Shown piece by piece: positions 41,301 through 47,960 of a stretch of DNA of 64,000 bases; position 1 is the stretch's first letter; the number at the start of each line of letters is the position of its first letter. The stretch covers positions 62,001 to 126,000 of the forward strand of contig CAIQCK010000119.1 of the NCBI GenBank assembly GCA_903870275.1, written 5' to 3'. Below the pieces are notes generated by a model. That model saw nothing but the letters and a program-made list of their open reading frames with translations. It was not told the DNA's origin and searched no databases. This DNA comes from an uncultured bacterium. GTDB taxonomy: Bacteria; Verrucomicrobiota; Verrucomicrobiia; CAIQCK01. A program made the translations under genes and the position numbers.

Positions 41301-41565
41301 CGCGCAGGAAGCAATGAACAACGCCCTGCGCCATGGCAAAGCCAGGCGCATCGGCATCACGCTCGCCCAAGCCGACGGTCGCGTCACGCTCACCGTGCGC
41401 GATGACGGCCAAGGCCTGCCCGACCCGCTGCCCGCCCGCCGCGGCATCGGCTTGGACATCATGCACCATCGCGCGCGGATGATCAACGGCGTGCTCGACA
41501 TCCGCCGCGCGCCCGAAGGCGGGACGATCCTGACGTGCTCGTTCCCGCTGACCACTGCCCCTTGA
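35329..41565 (+). CDS. Multi-PAS/GAF hybrid sensor histidine kinase (2078 aa; NarL-type HisKA_3/HATPase output)
   Basis: N-terminal TM pair and HAMP-like region; one GAF-like segment (AETAVQEVLAGLGRLTQTDRCYLFRV); about 11 PAS/PAC units each ending D(I/V)TERKRAEEALR-ESE-like; REQRRIGQDLHDGLCQHLAGVGYMSKAL and DDGQGLP output domain. Confidence 0.9.
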   Translation: MWRFRNMPIKWKLMLAMMLTSVITLMLLGPALFLAGFLHLQHLTVQETAALAEIVGGNSAGMMAARNASAAAKQLNNLEARASVEDAFLYDAAGQLFARYTRRDLVPRPPPPVHEPGESLDGDSLELYRRVQHDGVPVGTICLRANTQIVWTRLKHYVGVGAVVMGISMFVALIFARRLEQIISRPILELARVARGVTEHKNFTLRAAKLGDDETGVLTEAFNRMLSIIQEHDSGSRASHSRLEKHVAERVVELRKVNEALRESEERLQAAFEKAMDGFLLLDAETQRFVLSNSQLRQMLGYRADEMQKLTLPDIHPAGDLPRLTEMFARMLRGEISLSPETRVRRKDGTIFYADINAGTLTLGGRPHVMAVFHDVTERRRVNEILQRRLAAEQFVASVSHRLANTAPPEAETAVQEVLAGLGRLTQTDRCYLFRVSDDLVVADNTHEWCAPGVRSQIGELRNMPTASVPWYLERLRAGDPLLLPRRTDLPAEAVAERRLSDSGGTLSSALVPIRQANKLVGLIGCDTVRAERNWSDEDVRLLRTIGEQITDTLTRLRIGKALRESEARLQLAIDAAQIGPWHWDLVTGEVLWSPQCLALFGLPADTVMTHERFLQAVHPDDRERVQAALREAIENHVEYAIEKRVLETDGSVRWLAARGRCNYDDAGRPLHIVGVTFDITDRKRAEEALRESEDRLRIVLNSSRDVVYRLNLQTGQYDFFSQAVQDLTGYSDEELFAKGMNGVLDEIHPNDLASVKKALYEAQTVGMMDGILEYRFRHKNGEYRWLSDRFTIVQGADARLLHWVGVSRDITERKQAEEELRRSAADLAEAQRVAKIGSWSFDIDANWVTWSEELHLIFEIPKTGFDHTFEAFLSRIHPEDRAAVLQANAKAQAEGKSFAVEYRILTPSGSVKTLHEIGYAAKNEAGRIIRLLGTAQDISERKRAEAELRASEDQYRVLAEAAHDIIFIVDRNDRVRYVNSFAARQLNRPPEQIIGQPRSDLFPPQTAEHQQRNLQKVFADGQAVYVEDELPVAQGGVSIGTWLTPLRSPDGGVWAVLGISRDITERKRAEQRLQLAQRAGRVGVFDWDLRTQSAIWTPELEEIFGLPPGGFEGNYASWARHVHPDDLPRLETMFAEWQASTRDHGEWEYRITHPTGEVRWIASRARIFRDDAGRPARMIGTNVDITELRRAEEALKALNEALERRVAERTAAWKQQAQELERSEASLRTREEQLRFALDSIQAGAWDLDLKDHTATRSLRHDEIFGYKEMLPQWTYEMFMDHVLPGDRKKVDGLFEEAVRRQTPWSFECRIRRADGEVRWIRASGQHFINRQGRRNLVGLVEDVTDRKEAEEALRLSEEQYRVLIETTDTGFVVLDAAGRILDANAEYVRLTGHDQLEEIRGRNVVEWTAPHDLKRNADEVKKCFERGFIRNLEVDYVDRKRQITPVEINATVVGKGDGAKILSLCRDITERRHAEEALRQSEEKFRRIAAHIQDVLYSVDVETREFRYLSPAFEKMLGYTEEDIQNMGGRVAFLNRITEQVALNPNEQARRLERLKSQPEEGTAFRDEEWWRCKDGSLKCIEDRWMPVYESGRLTSTEGLLSDITERKRAEDALRQSEKQFRAVFETASVGIGQGDPQTGRFLRVNQKLCAITGYSEIELLARSVPDITHPDDRERDWAMFQRVVRGKATSYHVEKRYVRKDGTVAWVNVNMTVIRDAAGQPVRTLATIEDITERKRAEVALTESEERYRSLVDNLNVGVYRSTAEADGRFLQANPALVRMHGYDSVDEFANKRVVDLYENPADRRILLDTLLKTGAVTNHEVRLKKKDGNTIFCAITAKAHYDPDGKVDWTDGVVEDITERKRLERQLLEISEREQRRIGQDLHDGLCQHLAGVGYMSKALAKKLDGAGRAEAADARTLADLIRQAIADARATASGLYPVKMETNGIMAALQALAANAESLFHIQCVFHCDPPVLLANNDAAIHLYRIAQEAMNNALRHGKARRIGITLAQADGRVTLTVRDDGQGLPDPLPARRGIGLDIMHHRARMINGVLDIRRAPEGGTILTCSFPLTTAP

Positions 41566-41579
41566 CCGGAGGACCCCCC

Positions 41580-42257
41580 ATGCCAAAAAAACAAAAGCCA
41601 TCGCCAAAAAGCAAAGCGCGCATCCTCATCGTGGACGACCATCCGATCGCGCGCCAGGGCTTGGCGCAACTCATCAACGAGGAACCGGATCTGGCCGTGT
41701 GCTGGCAGACCGACAGCGCGGGAGCGGCATTGGAACTGATCGGCATCGACAAACCCGATCTGGCCATCGTGGATGTCTCGTTGCGGGACTCCAGCGGCAT
41801 CGAACTGGTGAAAAACATCAAAGCGCAGTCGGCAGGCGTGCCGGTCCTGGTGTTCTCCATGCACGAGGAGTCGTTTTTCGCCGAACGGTCGTTGCAAGCC
41901 GGTGCGCTTGGCTACCTCACCAAACAGGAGCCGACCGAGTCCATCCTCGTCGCCATCCGCCGCATCCTGGGCGGCGACATCTATCTCAGCGAACAAATGA
42001 CCAACTGGCTGCTGAAGAAGGCCGGCGGAAACCGCACCGGGTTGTTACAGTCGCCAGTCCGCGTCCTGAGCGACCGCGAGCTTGAAATGTTTCAGCTTTT
42101 TGGCCAGGGCAAAAGCCCGCGCGAGATCGCCGCCGGCCTGCACCTCAGCCCCAAGACCGTCGAAACGCACCGCGCGAACATTCTCCGAAAGCTGAAGCTG
42201 AAAAACGCGGTGGAACTGGTGCGATACGCCTGTCAGTGGAACGCCAGCGGACACTGA
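41580..42257 (+). CDS. NarL/FixJ-family LuxR-type response regulator
   Basis: ILIVDDHPIARQGLAQLI; VLSDRELEMFQLFGQGKSPREIAAGLHLSPKTVETHRANILRKL; 14 nt after kinase stop. Confidence 0.93.
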   Translation: MPKKQKPSPKSKARILIVDDHPIARQGLAQLINEEPDLAVCWQTDSAGAALELIGIDKPDLAIVDVSLRDSSGIELVKNIKAQSAGVPVLVFSMHEESFFAERSLQAGALGYLTKQEPTESILVAIRRILGGDIYLSEQMTNWLLKKAGGNRTGLLQSPVRVLSDRELEMFQLFGQGKSPREIAAGLHLSPKTVETHRANILRKLKLKNAVELVRYACQWNASGH

Positions 42258-42326
42258 ATCGCGCCGGCGGTTCGGCCTGTTTCACCGATGGCCCGCCTCG
42301 CCGTCTGAAAAAGTGCAGTCCACGAT

Positions 42327-42366
42327 CTAAGGGTTTTGCTTACGGCAAAATCAGGTTTTTCCTCAT
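42327..42366 (+). promoter_or_regulatory. Motif copy 2: CTAAGG-N11-GGCAAAATCAGG-nTTTnnCnCAT
   Basis: Second copy of the motif at 34841, 70 nt downstream of the response regulator; TTTTGC/GCAAAA hairpin. Confidence 0.45.
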
Positions 42367-42539
42367 TGCGCGCCGTCCACTTGTTGCCCAGTCTCAATCT
42401 TGAAAATCGAACGCGGACGGTTGATGGAAACGCGAGCGATGTTTCCGCGGTTTTGGTGTCTCGTCTGGCGGGCGGTGGCAGCGCCGTGCGGGGGGAGTCG
42501 CTGCCGCCAGGATGAGGCAGCTGTGTATCGCCTGAGGAG

Positions 42540-42582
42540 GCGGCAGGAAGCGAGCCAAGAGGGCGGAGTCGCTTCCTGCCGC
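42540..42582 (+). other. Perfect 14-bp-stem hairpin in a leader-like region
   Basis: GCGGCAGGAAGCGA (42540-42553) and TCGCTTCCTGCCGC (42569-42582), 15-nt loop. Confidence 0.5.
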
Positions 42583-42604
42583 AACACACGGGAGGAAACG
42601 ACGC

Positions 42605-42694
42605 ATGTTTTTGAGAAACGGCTTTCGCAAGAAAGCCAGGAGGAAACCCCGCAAGAGCCTAGCGTCCGCTCCAAGCGCGAACTGTCCGGGCTGA
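42605..42694 (+). CDS. Putative 29-aa basic peptide
   Basis: MFLRNGFRKKARRKPRKSLASAPSANCPG; GGGAGGAAA upstream of ATG; follows the hairpin at 42540. Confidence 0.25.
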   Translation: MFLRNGFRKKARRKPRKSLASAPSANCPG

Positions 42695-42731
42695 ATTTGC
42701 CTCCCCCGAAACCGCCACCGCTCCCGCGGCG

Positions 42732-42980
42732 CTACGCACCACCGGCTGATTTGGTGGTGGATTCCTGACGCCACCGCCGCCAAGCCGTTCGATACTTGGC
42801 CACCCAGTCCACCAGCGCGCGCTCGAAACCGATATCGTGCCCCGCCTTTTCGCTTTCCAGCCACTTGTGCCGGAGGATCTCCTCGCGCTCGGCGATGAAT
42901 TCTTTATACAACGAAGTTTGTTTGACCCACTCGTCCGGCGTGGCTTGCATGCCTTTGTCTGATTTGTTGCCGTTGTCCAT
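42732..42980 (-). CDS. Conserved small hypothetical protein (REEILRHKWLESEKAGHDIGFERAL motif)
   Basis: MDNGNKSDKGMQATPDEWVKQTSLYKEFIAEREEILRHKWLESEKAGHDIGFERALVDWVAKYRTAWRRWRQ; GAGAGGTGA upstream of ATG 42980. Confidence 0.6.
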   Translation of the reverse strand: MDNGNKSDKGMQATPDEWVKQTSLYKEFIAEREEILRHKWLESEKAGHDIGFERALVDWVAKYRTAWRRWRQESTTKSAGGA

Positions 42981-43121
42981 AAACGCGTTCACCTCTCGGA
43001 GAAGCAAACCTCGACTTGCATTGTCATACTATCAGAACGCACGAAGACGCGCAACTCCTGCTTCGTCCCGAAATCCAGTTTCGGCTTTATCCCGATCCCG
43101 CCGGCCGGCGTAGCGCAACGG

Positions 43122-43883
43122 TTATTGGGCCGGCAATGCCTTGACGGTTGACGGCGCTGCGGGCGTTGGCGCGGGCGCGTTGGTCACCGGCAGGGCGCGC
43201 ACCGGCGGCATCTCTCCGGCGGATGAAGCCACCAGTTCTCTGATCAACGCCAGCGCGCCGGCTGGCGGCGGAACTTTGCCGCTGAGAATGTCGCCGGCTT
43301 CCACCGGGCGGCCGTAATATTCGGCATTACGTTCTTTTTTCGTGATGATCACCGTGCCCTCCAGCGAAATGCCTGCGAAAGCACCCTGACTCCGGCTGTA
43401 GGTATAGACCGCCGCCGTCGGCAGCACGCCCGCGGCCATGTGCCGGCCCACCGGACCAGCCGCAACGCTGAGGTCGGCGCCCAACTCGAAGTTGCCGCCC
43501 TGCGCGAACGCCCTCACTGCCGCCGGCGTGTTCAGCACCATCACAAACTCCGTGGCCTGCAATCCGATTTGCAGACCGAAGCCCGCGCCGCCCGTGCCGA
43601 CGGCCGACGGACCCGACCAACCGGACGGCGTCCGCGCCAGCACCACGCCCTGGCCGCCGCGCGCGCTGAAGATGAAGCCCGCCTTCACCACCGTCAGCAC
43701 CGCAATCCCTTTGGCGTCGCGGAGGACTTCCACCGGAATGGACTCCTCCGGGATTTGCTTGAACTCCTTGATCACCACGAGCGCCTGGTCCACGGACTTT
43801 TGCAGGGTTTCCGCCCGCAGCGGTGCGGCGGCCAGCGCCAGCGCGATGATCCACAGATACCAGGTTCTCAAAGTTGTCTTCAT
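43122..43883 (-). CDS. SYLF/YSC84-domain lipid-binding-like secreted protein
   Basis: VLRDAKGIAVLTVVKAGFIFSARGGQGVVLAR...WSGPSAVGTGGAGFGLQIGLQATEFVMVLN. Start refined to 43883. Confidence 0.8.
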   Translation of the reverse strand: MKTTLRTWYLWIIALALAAAPLRAETLQKSVDQALVVIKEFKQIPEESIPVEVLRDAKGIAVLTVVKAGFIFSARGGQGVVLARTPSGWSGPSAVGTGGAGFGLQIGLQATEFVMVLNTPAAVRAFAQGGNFELGADLSVAAGPVGRHMAAGVLPTAAVYTYSRSQGAFAGISLEGTVIITKKERNAEYYGRPVEAGDILSGKVPPPAGALALIRELVASSAGEMPPVRALPVTNAPAPTPAAPSTVKALPAQ

Positions 43884-43935
43884 TTCTGGCCTCACCAAAA
43901 CATGGCACGTGTTGGTATAAAGAAAAACAAAAGAC

Positions 43936-44811
43936 TTATGCCACCGGAGGACTGGGCGGCTCAGGCGCGGCGGGCGCGGCGGGAGCGACGGCCGGGGGAA
44001 CCGCCGGCTCCGCGACGACGACAGCGGCTGCTTGTTCCGCGCGCTGCCGCTTGAGGAATTCCTTCGCCAGCGCCATGTAGGCGGTTGCGCCGGCGGAATG
44101 TCTGTCATAGTGAATGATCGGTTTGCCGAAGCTCGGCGCTTCGCTCAGCCGCACGGTGCGCGGGATGATGGTCTTGAAAACCTTGTCGGCGAAATGCTTG
44201 TGGACTTCCTCAACCACCTGATGCGCGAGGTTGGTGCGGCTGTCGAACATCGTCATCACAATGCCCTCGACGTCAAGCGTCGGATTCGCGCCGCTGCTGC
44301 GCAGATGCTCCACCACCCGCAGGATCACCGTCAGCCCTTCCAGGGCGTAGTATTCGCATTGCAGCGCAATGACGATGCGCTCCACGCCGACCAACGCGTT
44401 CATCGTGAGGATGCCGAGCGACGGCGGGCAATCCACAAAAATAAAATCGTAGGTCCCCGCCGCCTTGATCGGCTCGATCGCCATCTTGAACCGCTCCAGG
44501 TATCGCTCCGCGCGCGGCACGTCCACCTCCGCCGCGGCGAGGTCCTCCTCGCTGGGAATGAGGTCGAGGTTGGGAAATTCCGTCTGCCGGATGAGCGTGG
44601 CCAGCGGCTGGCCGTGGAGCAGCGCGTCATAAACGCTGTGGCCCTCCAACTTCTCCTGCCCCAGGCCGCTGGTGGCGTTGGCTTGCGGGTCGAAATCAAT
44701 GACGAGCACGCGCTGGCCCGCGTCGGCGAGGCACGCGGCGAGGCTCAGGACGGTCGTCGTCTTGCCGACGCCGCCTTTCTGGTTGGCGAACGCAAACGTT
44801 TGGGTTGGCAC
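43936..44811 (-). CDS. parA: ParA/Soj family chromosome-partitioning ATPase
   Basis: FANQKGGVGKTTTVLSLAACLADAGQRVLVIDFDPQANATSGLG deviant Walker A. Confidence 0.92.
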   Translation of the reverse strand: MPTQTFAFANQKGGVGKTTTVLSLAACLADAGQRVLVIDFDPQANATSGLGQEKLEGHSVYDALLHGQPLATLIRQTEFPNLDLIPSEEDLAAAEVDVPRAERYLERFKMAIEPIKAAGTYDFIFVDCPPSLGILTMNALVGVERIVIALQCEYYALEGLTVILRVVEHLRSSGANPTLDVEGIVMTMFDSRTNLAHQVVEEVHKHFADKVFKTIIPRTVRLSEAPSFGKPIIHYDRHSAGATAYMALAKEFLKRQRAEQAAAVVVAEPAVPPAVAPAAPAAPEPPSPPVA

Positions 44812-44959
44812 GCGCGCATCCTAAAGACCGGCGCTCAAAGTTCAACCATGTTTTGCACGCTCCAAGATCAATGTGAAGGGACGGGGAAGCCGCGCGGCCT
44901 GCCGGCCGAGACGCTTCACGGCGCGGCCAGGTCGTAGTCCAATGGAAAAATGGGGAACG

Positions 44960-45009
44960 GGCAAAATCATGAATGGCAAAATCATGATTTTGCCATTCAT
45001 GATTTTGCC
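44960..45009. repeat. Perfect 50-bp palindrome built from GGCAAAATCATG units
   Basis: GGCAAAATCATGAATGGCAAAATCATGATTTTGCCATTCATGATTTTGCC equals its own reverse complement; lies 149 bp upstream of the parA start. Confidence 0.9.
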
Positions 45010-45289
45010 GAAAAACCGGCTCAATAGCGTACACACGCGTAGGCAGCGCCGACAAATTGTGGCCACGAACGCATGGAGGCGGAACGTTCTCCGATCACGG
45101 CCTTTTCGCCTCCACGCGGCTGCTGCGAGATATCCGGGACAACGCGCGCCGAAAACCGCCCGCCCGTCGCTTTGTTCTGGAAAAACTTTTTCCGGGTCCC
45201 CATGCTTGTAAAACGTTTGCTGAATAAAAACGGGTTGTGGTTTGTCTAAGGCCGCAACGCAGTCCGAACAACGAAAAGAAAATAAAACT

Positions 45290-46345
45290 GTGAAAACTGG
45301 ATATTTGAGTTTGCTGGCCGCCGCCTGCATGGCCGGCGTCGGCGGTGTTCAAGCCATGAACGACACCGCCATCAACGAAGTCATCAAGCTGCAAAACGCC
45401 GGCTTCGCGGAAGATACCGTCGTTTCGTATATCAAAGGCAAGAACATCAACTACGACATCTCGGCTGATGAGGCCATTTCGCTAAAGCAGCGCGGCATTC
45501 CGGCGGCGGTGTTGAACGCCATGCTCGCCAGCGGTGGAGGCGTGCCGGCCCCGGTGACATCGGCCCCCGTGACATCCGCTCCGATGGCACCTCCGCCCGC
45601 GCCCGTGCCGCAAGTAATGCCGTCTGCTCCGATGACAGCGCCATCGCCGCAGCCCGTCATGCAACCGATGGCCGCGACGCCGCCCGCTTCCAACCCCGAC
45701 GTCGCCTATTTCCAGCAGGACCTCGGTCCGCACGGTCGCTGGATGCAACTTGAGGACGGCCAATCGTATTGGCAGCCGACCATCGCGGCCTCCAACCCGG
45801 CGTGGCGGCCGTATTGGGACGGCGGCCACTGGGTTTACTCCGATGCCGGCTGGTATTGGGCGTCGGATTATCCGTGGGGCCGGGCGGCGTTTCACTACGG
45901 GCGATGGCATCTGCATCCGCGGCACGGCTGGGTTTGGTTCCCCGACCGCGTTTGGGGGCCGGGATGGGTCGTCTGGCGCAACGGCGGCGAATACTGCGGC
46001 TGGGCGCCGATGCCGCCGCACGCGGGATTTGACGCCGTTGCCGGTGTGTATCTGTTCCATGGCCGGCGCGTTGAAGTCGGGTTCGATTTCGGCCTGGAGT
46101 GGGGCCATTTCAACTTCTGCTTCGTGAGGGACATGGGCTCGCCGTTCCACGGCCGTCCCTTCCGCGAGGAGGAAATGCGGCGCATCTACCATGAAACGGT
46201 CTTTGTCCACGGCGGCATTCATCCCGATCGCATCATGGCCGTGCGCGGCCGCGAAGTCGAGCGCATCCGGGTGGAAGAGGTTCGCGGCCACGACCGCGAC
46301 TTCGGCCATGACCACGGCCATGATCGCGACCACGACCGCCGGTAG
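45290..46345 (+). CDS. DUF6600-like secreted Trp/Tyr-rich protein
   Basis: GTG start with signal MKTGYLSLLAAACMAGVGG-like; YFQQDLGPHGRWMQLEDGQSYWQPTIAASNPAWRPYWDGGHWVYSDAGWYW; His/Asp-rich C-terminus. Confidence 0.7.
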   Translation: MKTGYLSLLAAACMAGVGGVQAMNDTAINEVIKLQNAGFAEDTVVSYIKGKNINYDISADEAISLKQRGIPAAVLNAMLASGGGVPAPVTSAPVTSAPMAPPPAPVPQVMPSAPMTAPSPQPVMQPMAATPPASNPDVAYFQQDLGPHGRWMQLEDGQSYWQPTIAASNPAWRPYWDGGHWVYSDAGWYWASDYPWGRAAFHYGRWHLHPRHGWVWFPDRVWGPGWVVWRNGGEYCGWAPMPPHAGFDAVAGVYLFHGRRVEVGFDFGLEWGHFNFCFVRDMGSPFHGRPFREEEMRRIYHETVFVHGGIHPDRIMAVRGREVERIRVEEVRGHDRDFGHDHGHDRDHDRR

Positions 46346-46526
46346 GATGGCGACAGAAGGTAGTTTAGTGTTTGCCGGCCCTGAGGCGGCGGTGATTTGA
46401 GGTTTCGGAAACAGGCCAGCAATCAGTGCCGTTGCGGCCAGTTGCCGCGACATACCGGCCAGTTGAAAACGCGTTGCGAGGCATGCGAATTCTTGCAGTT
46501 TGAGCTTCCGCGCCTACACTGGCTCC

Positions 46527-47333
46527 ATGCCCCGACAAACTTCGCAGATCACGCGGCTGCTCGGCATCATGGCCCGGCTGCGCGCGCCGGGCGGCTGCCC
46601 TTGGGACCGCCAGCAAACGCACGCGTCCATCAAACTCAATCTCATCGAGGAAGCCTACGAGGTTCTGGATGCCATCGAGTCGCGCAACGACGCGGACTTG
46701 CGCGAGGAACTCGGCGATCTGCTGTTGCAGGTGACGTTCCACGCGCAGATGGCGAAGGAAAAGAAGCGCTTCGATTTCGAGGACGTGGCGCGGGCCATCG
46801 CCGACAAGCTCGTGTCGCGGCATCCGCACGTCTTCGGCAACCGCAAGCTGCGCACCGCCGGCCAGGTGCTCGACCAATGGCACAAGCTCAAGCACGCCGA
46901 GAAACAACACCGCCGTCCGTCCGTCACCGACGGCGTGCCGCGGCATCTGCCGGCGCTGATGCGCGCGCAGGAGGTGCAGAAAAAAGTCGCCCGCGTCGGG
47001 TTCGACTGGAGCCGCGCCGGCGAGGTGCTCGACAAGGTCGAGGAGGAAATCCGCGAGCTGCGCCATGAGATCCGGCGCGGTGACCGCCGGAAAATGGCGG
47101 AGGAACTTGGCGACCTGATGTTCGCACTGGTGAATCTCGCGCGGTTCCAGAAGTTCCAAGCGGAGGACCTGTTGAACCAATGCACGAAGAAGTTTGCCGC
47201 CCGGTTCCGCAAGGTTGAGGCCGCGCTGGCCGCGCGCGGCAAACAGCCGCACGAGTCCACGCTCGAGGAGATGGAAGCGGAGTGGCAGAAAGCCAAGGGG
47301 AAGAAGGCGAAGGGCGGAAGGCGGAAAGGGTGA
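46527..47333 (+). CDS. mazG: MazG nucleoside triphosphate pyrophosphohydrolase
   Basis: LLGIMARLRAPGGCPWDRQQTHASIKLNLIEEAYEVLDAIE; LREELGDLLLQVTFHAQMA; second EELGDLMFALVNLAR repeat. Confidence 0.93.
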   Translation: MPRQTSQITRLLGIMARLRAPGGCPWDRQQTHASIKLNLIEEAYEVLDAIESRNDADLREELGDLLLQVTFHAQMAKEKKRFDFEDVARAIADKLVSRHPHVFGNRKLRTAGQVLDQWHKLKHAEKQHRRPSVTDGVPRHLPALMRAQEVQKKVARVGFDWSRAGEVLDKVEEEIRELRHEIRRGDRRKMAEELGDLMFALVNLARFQKFQAEDLLNQCTKKFAARFRKVEAALAARGKQPHESTLEEMEAEWQKAKGKKAKGGRRKG

Positions 47334-47408
47334 ACGGGAAAGGCGGAACGCGAAACGCGAAGAGGGGAAGGCGGGAGCAGTGAGGGGGGCGTGATGCGCG
47401 TATCGTTT

Positions 47409-47610
47409 GAGCCGCGGAGCGGCGGCAGAAAATAGCCCACGGCGCCAGCCGTGGGGACTCGTAACAAGAGACGCAAGCCCCGGCAGGGGCGGAAGAAATC
47501 ATTCATCGTTGGCGCGCGTTTTCTACCGCCCCTGACGGGGCTTTGGTCTTTCGACACGTTATTCCCACGGCTGGCGCCGTGGGCTACGATCTGCCGCGCC
47601 TCCGGCGCTC
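47409..47610. repeat. Intergenic imperfect inverted-repeat element with nested hairpins (MITE/REPIN-like)
   Basis: 47-bp terminal arms (47409-47455, 47564-47610) plus inner GCCCC/GGGGC arms; see findings. Confidence 0.75.
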
Positions 47611-47729
47611 CCCGCGGAACCGGAACCGCTCGCATTCCAAAGGCTGCGGCCCGCCGGGAACGGCCCGCCCTGCCCAACGGATGCGCGAGTGACCTCAACG
47701 TTCGGCAGCAAAAATTAAGCAAAAATATC

Positions 47730-47756
47730 TTGACAATAAGAGATTATCACTATAGT
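47730..47756 (+). promoter_or_regulatory. Candidate sigma70-like promoter with an operator-like dyad
   Basis: TTGACA (47730-47735), 15-nt spacer, TATAGT (47751-47756); dyad TGACAAT-N5-ATTATCA at 47731-47749 in an AT-rich island. Confidence 0.4.
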
Positions 47757-47960
47757 TTGCGCCGACGCTGAAACGCGCCGGGACGCCAACGCAGACTTCC
47801 GGTGCGGCAAGAAAGAAGACAGGAAACAAAAGGAAAAAAGGCAGACAGCTTCCAGCCCGGCGAAGTGGTCGCGGCGTGACGTGACGGCTTTGCGCGGGAG
47901 AGGATGGTTTTGTCGAAACGAAGCCAGGTGAGCCGAAATGACACGGACCCGGAAAAAATA

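Noticed and set aside
42400-42768. 122-aa ORF ending NLPPPKPPPLPRRYAPPADLVVDS
   Set aside because: No family match and poor start context; overlaps hairpins and a better-placed short ORF. Kept only as an alternative.
44873-45211. 112-aa ORF reading through the 50-bp palindrome
   Set aside because: Core peptide KIMNGKIMILPFMILP is the palindrome itself and appears on both strands.
47451-47771. 106-aa plus-strand ORF (FPRLAPWATICRAS...)
   Set aside because: Translation of the inverted-repeat element; no supported start and sequence explained by the repeat.
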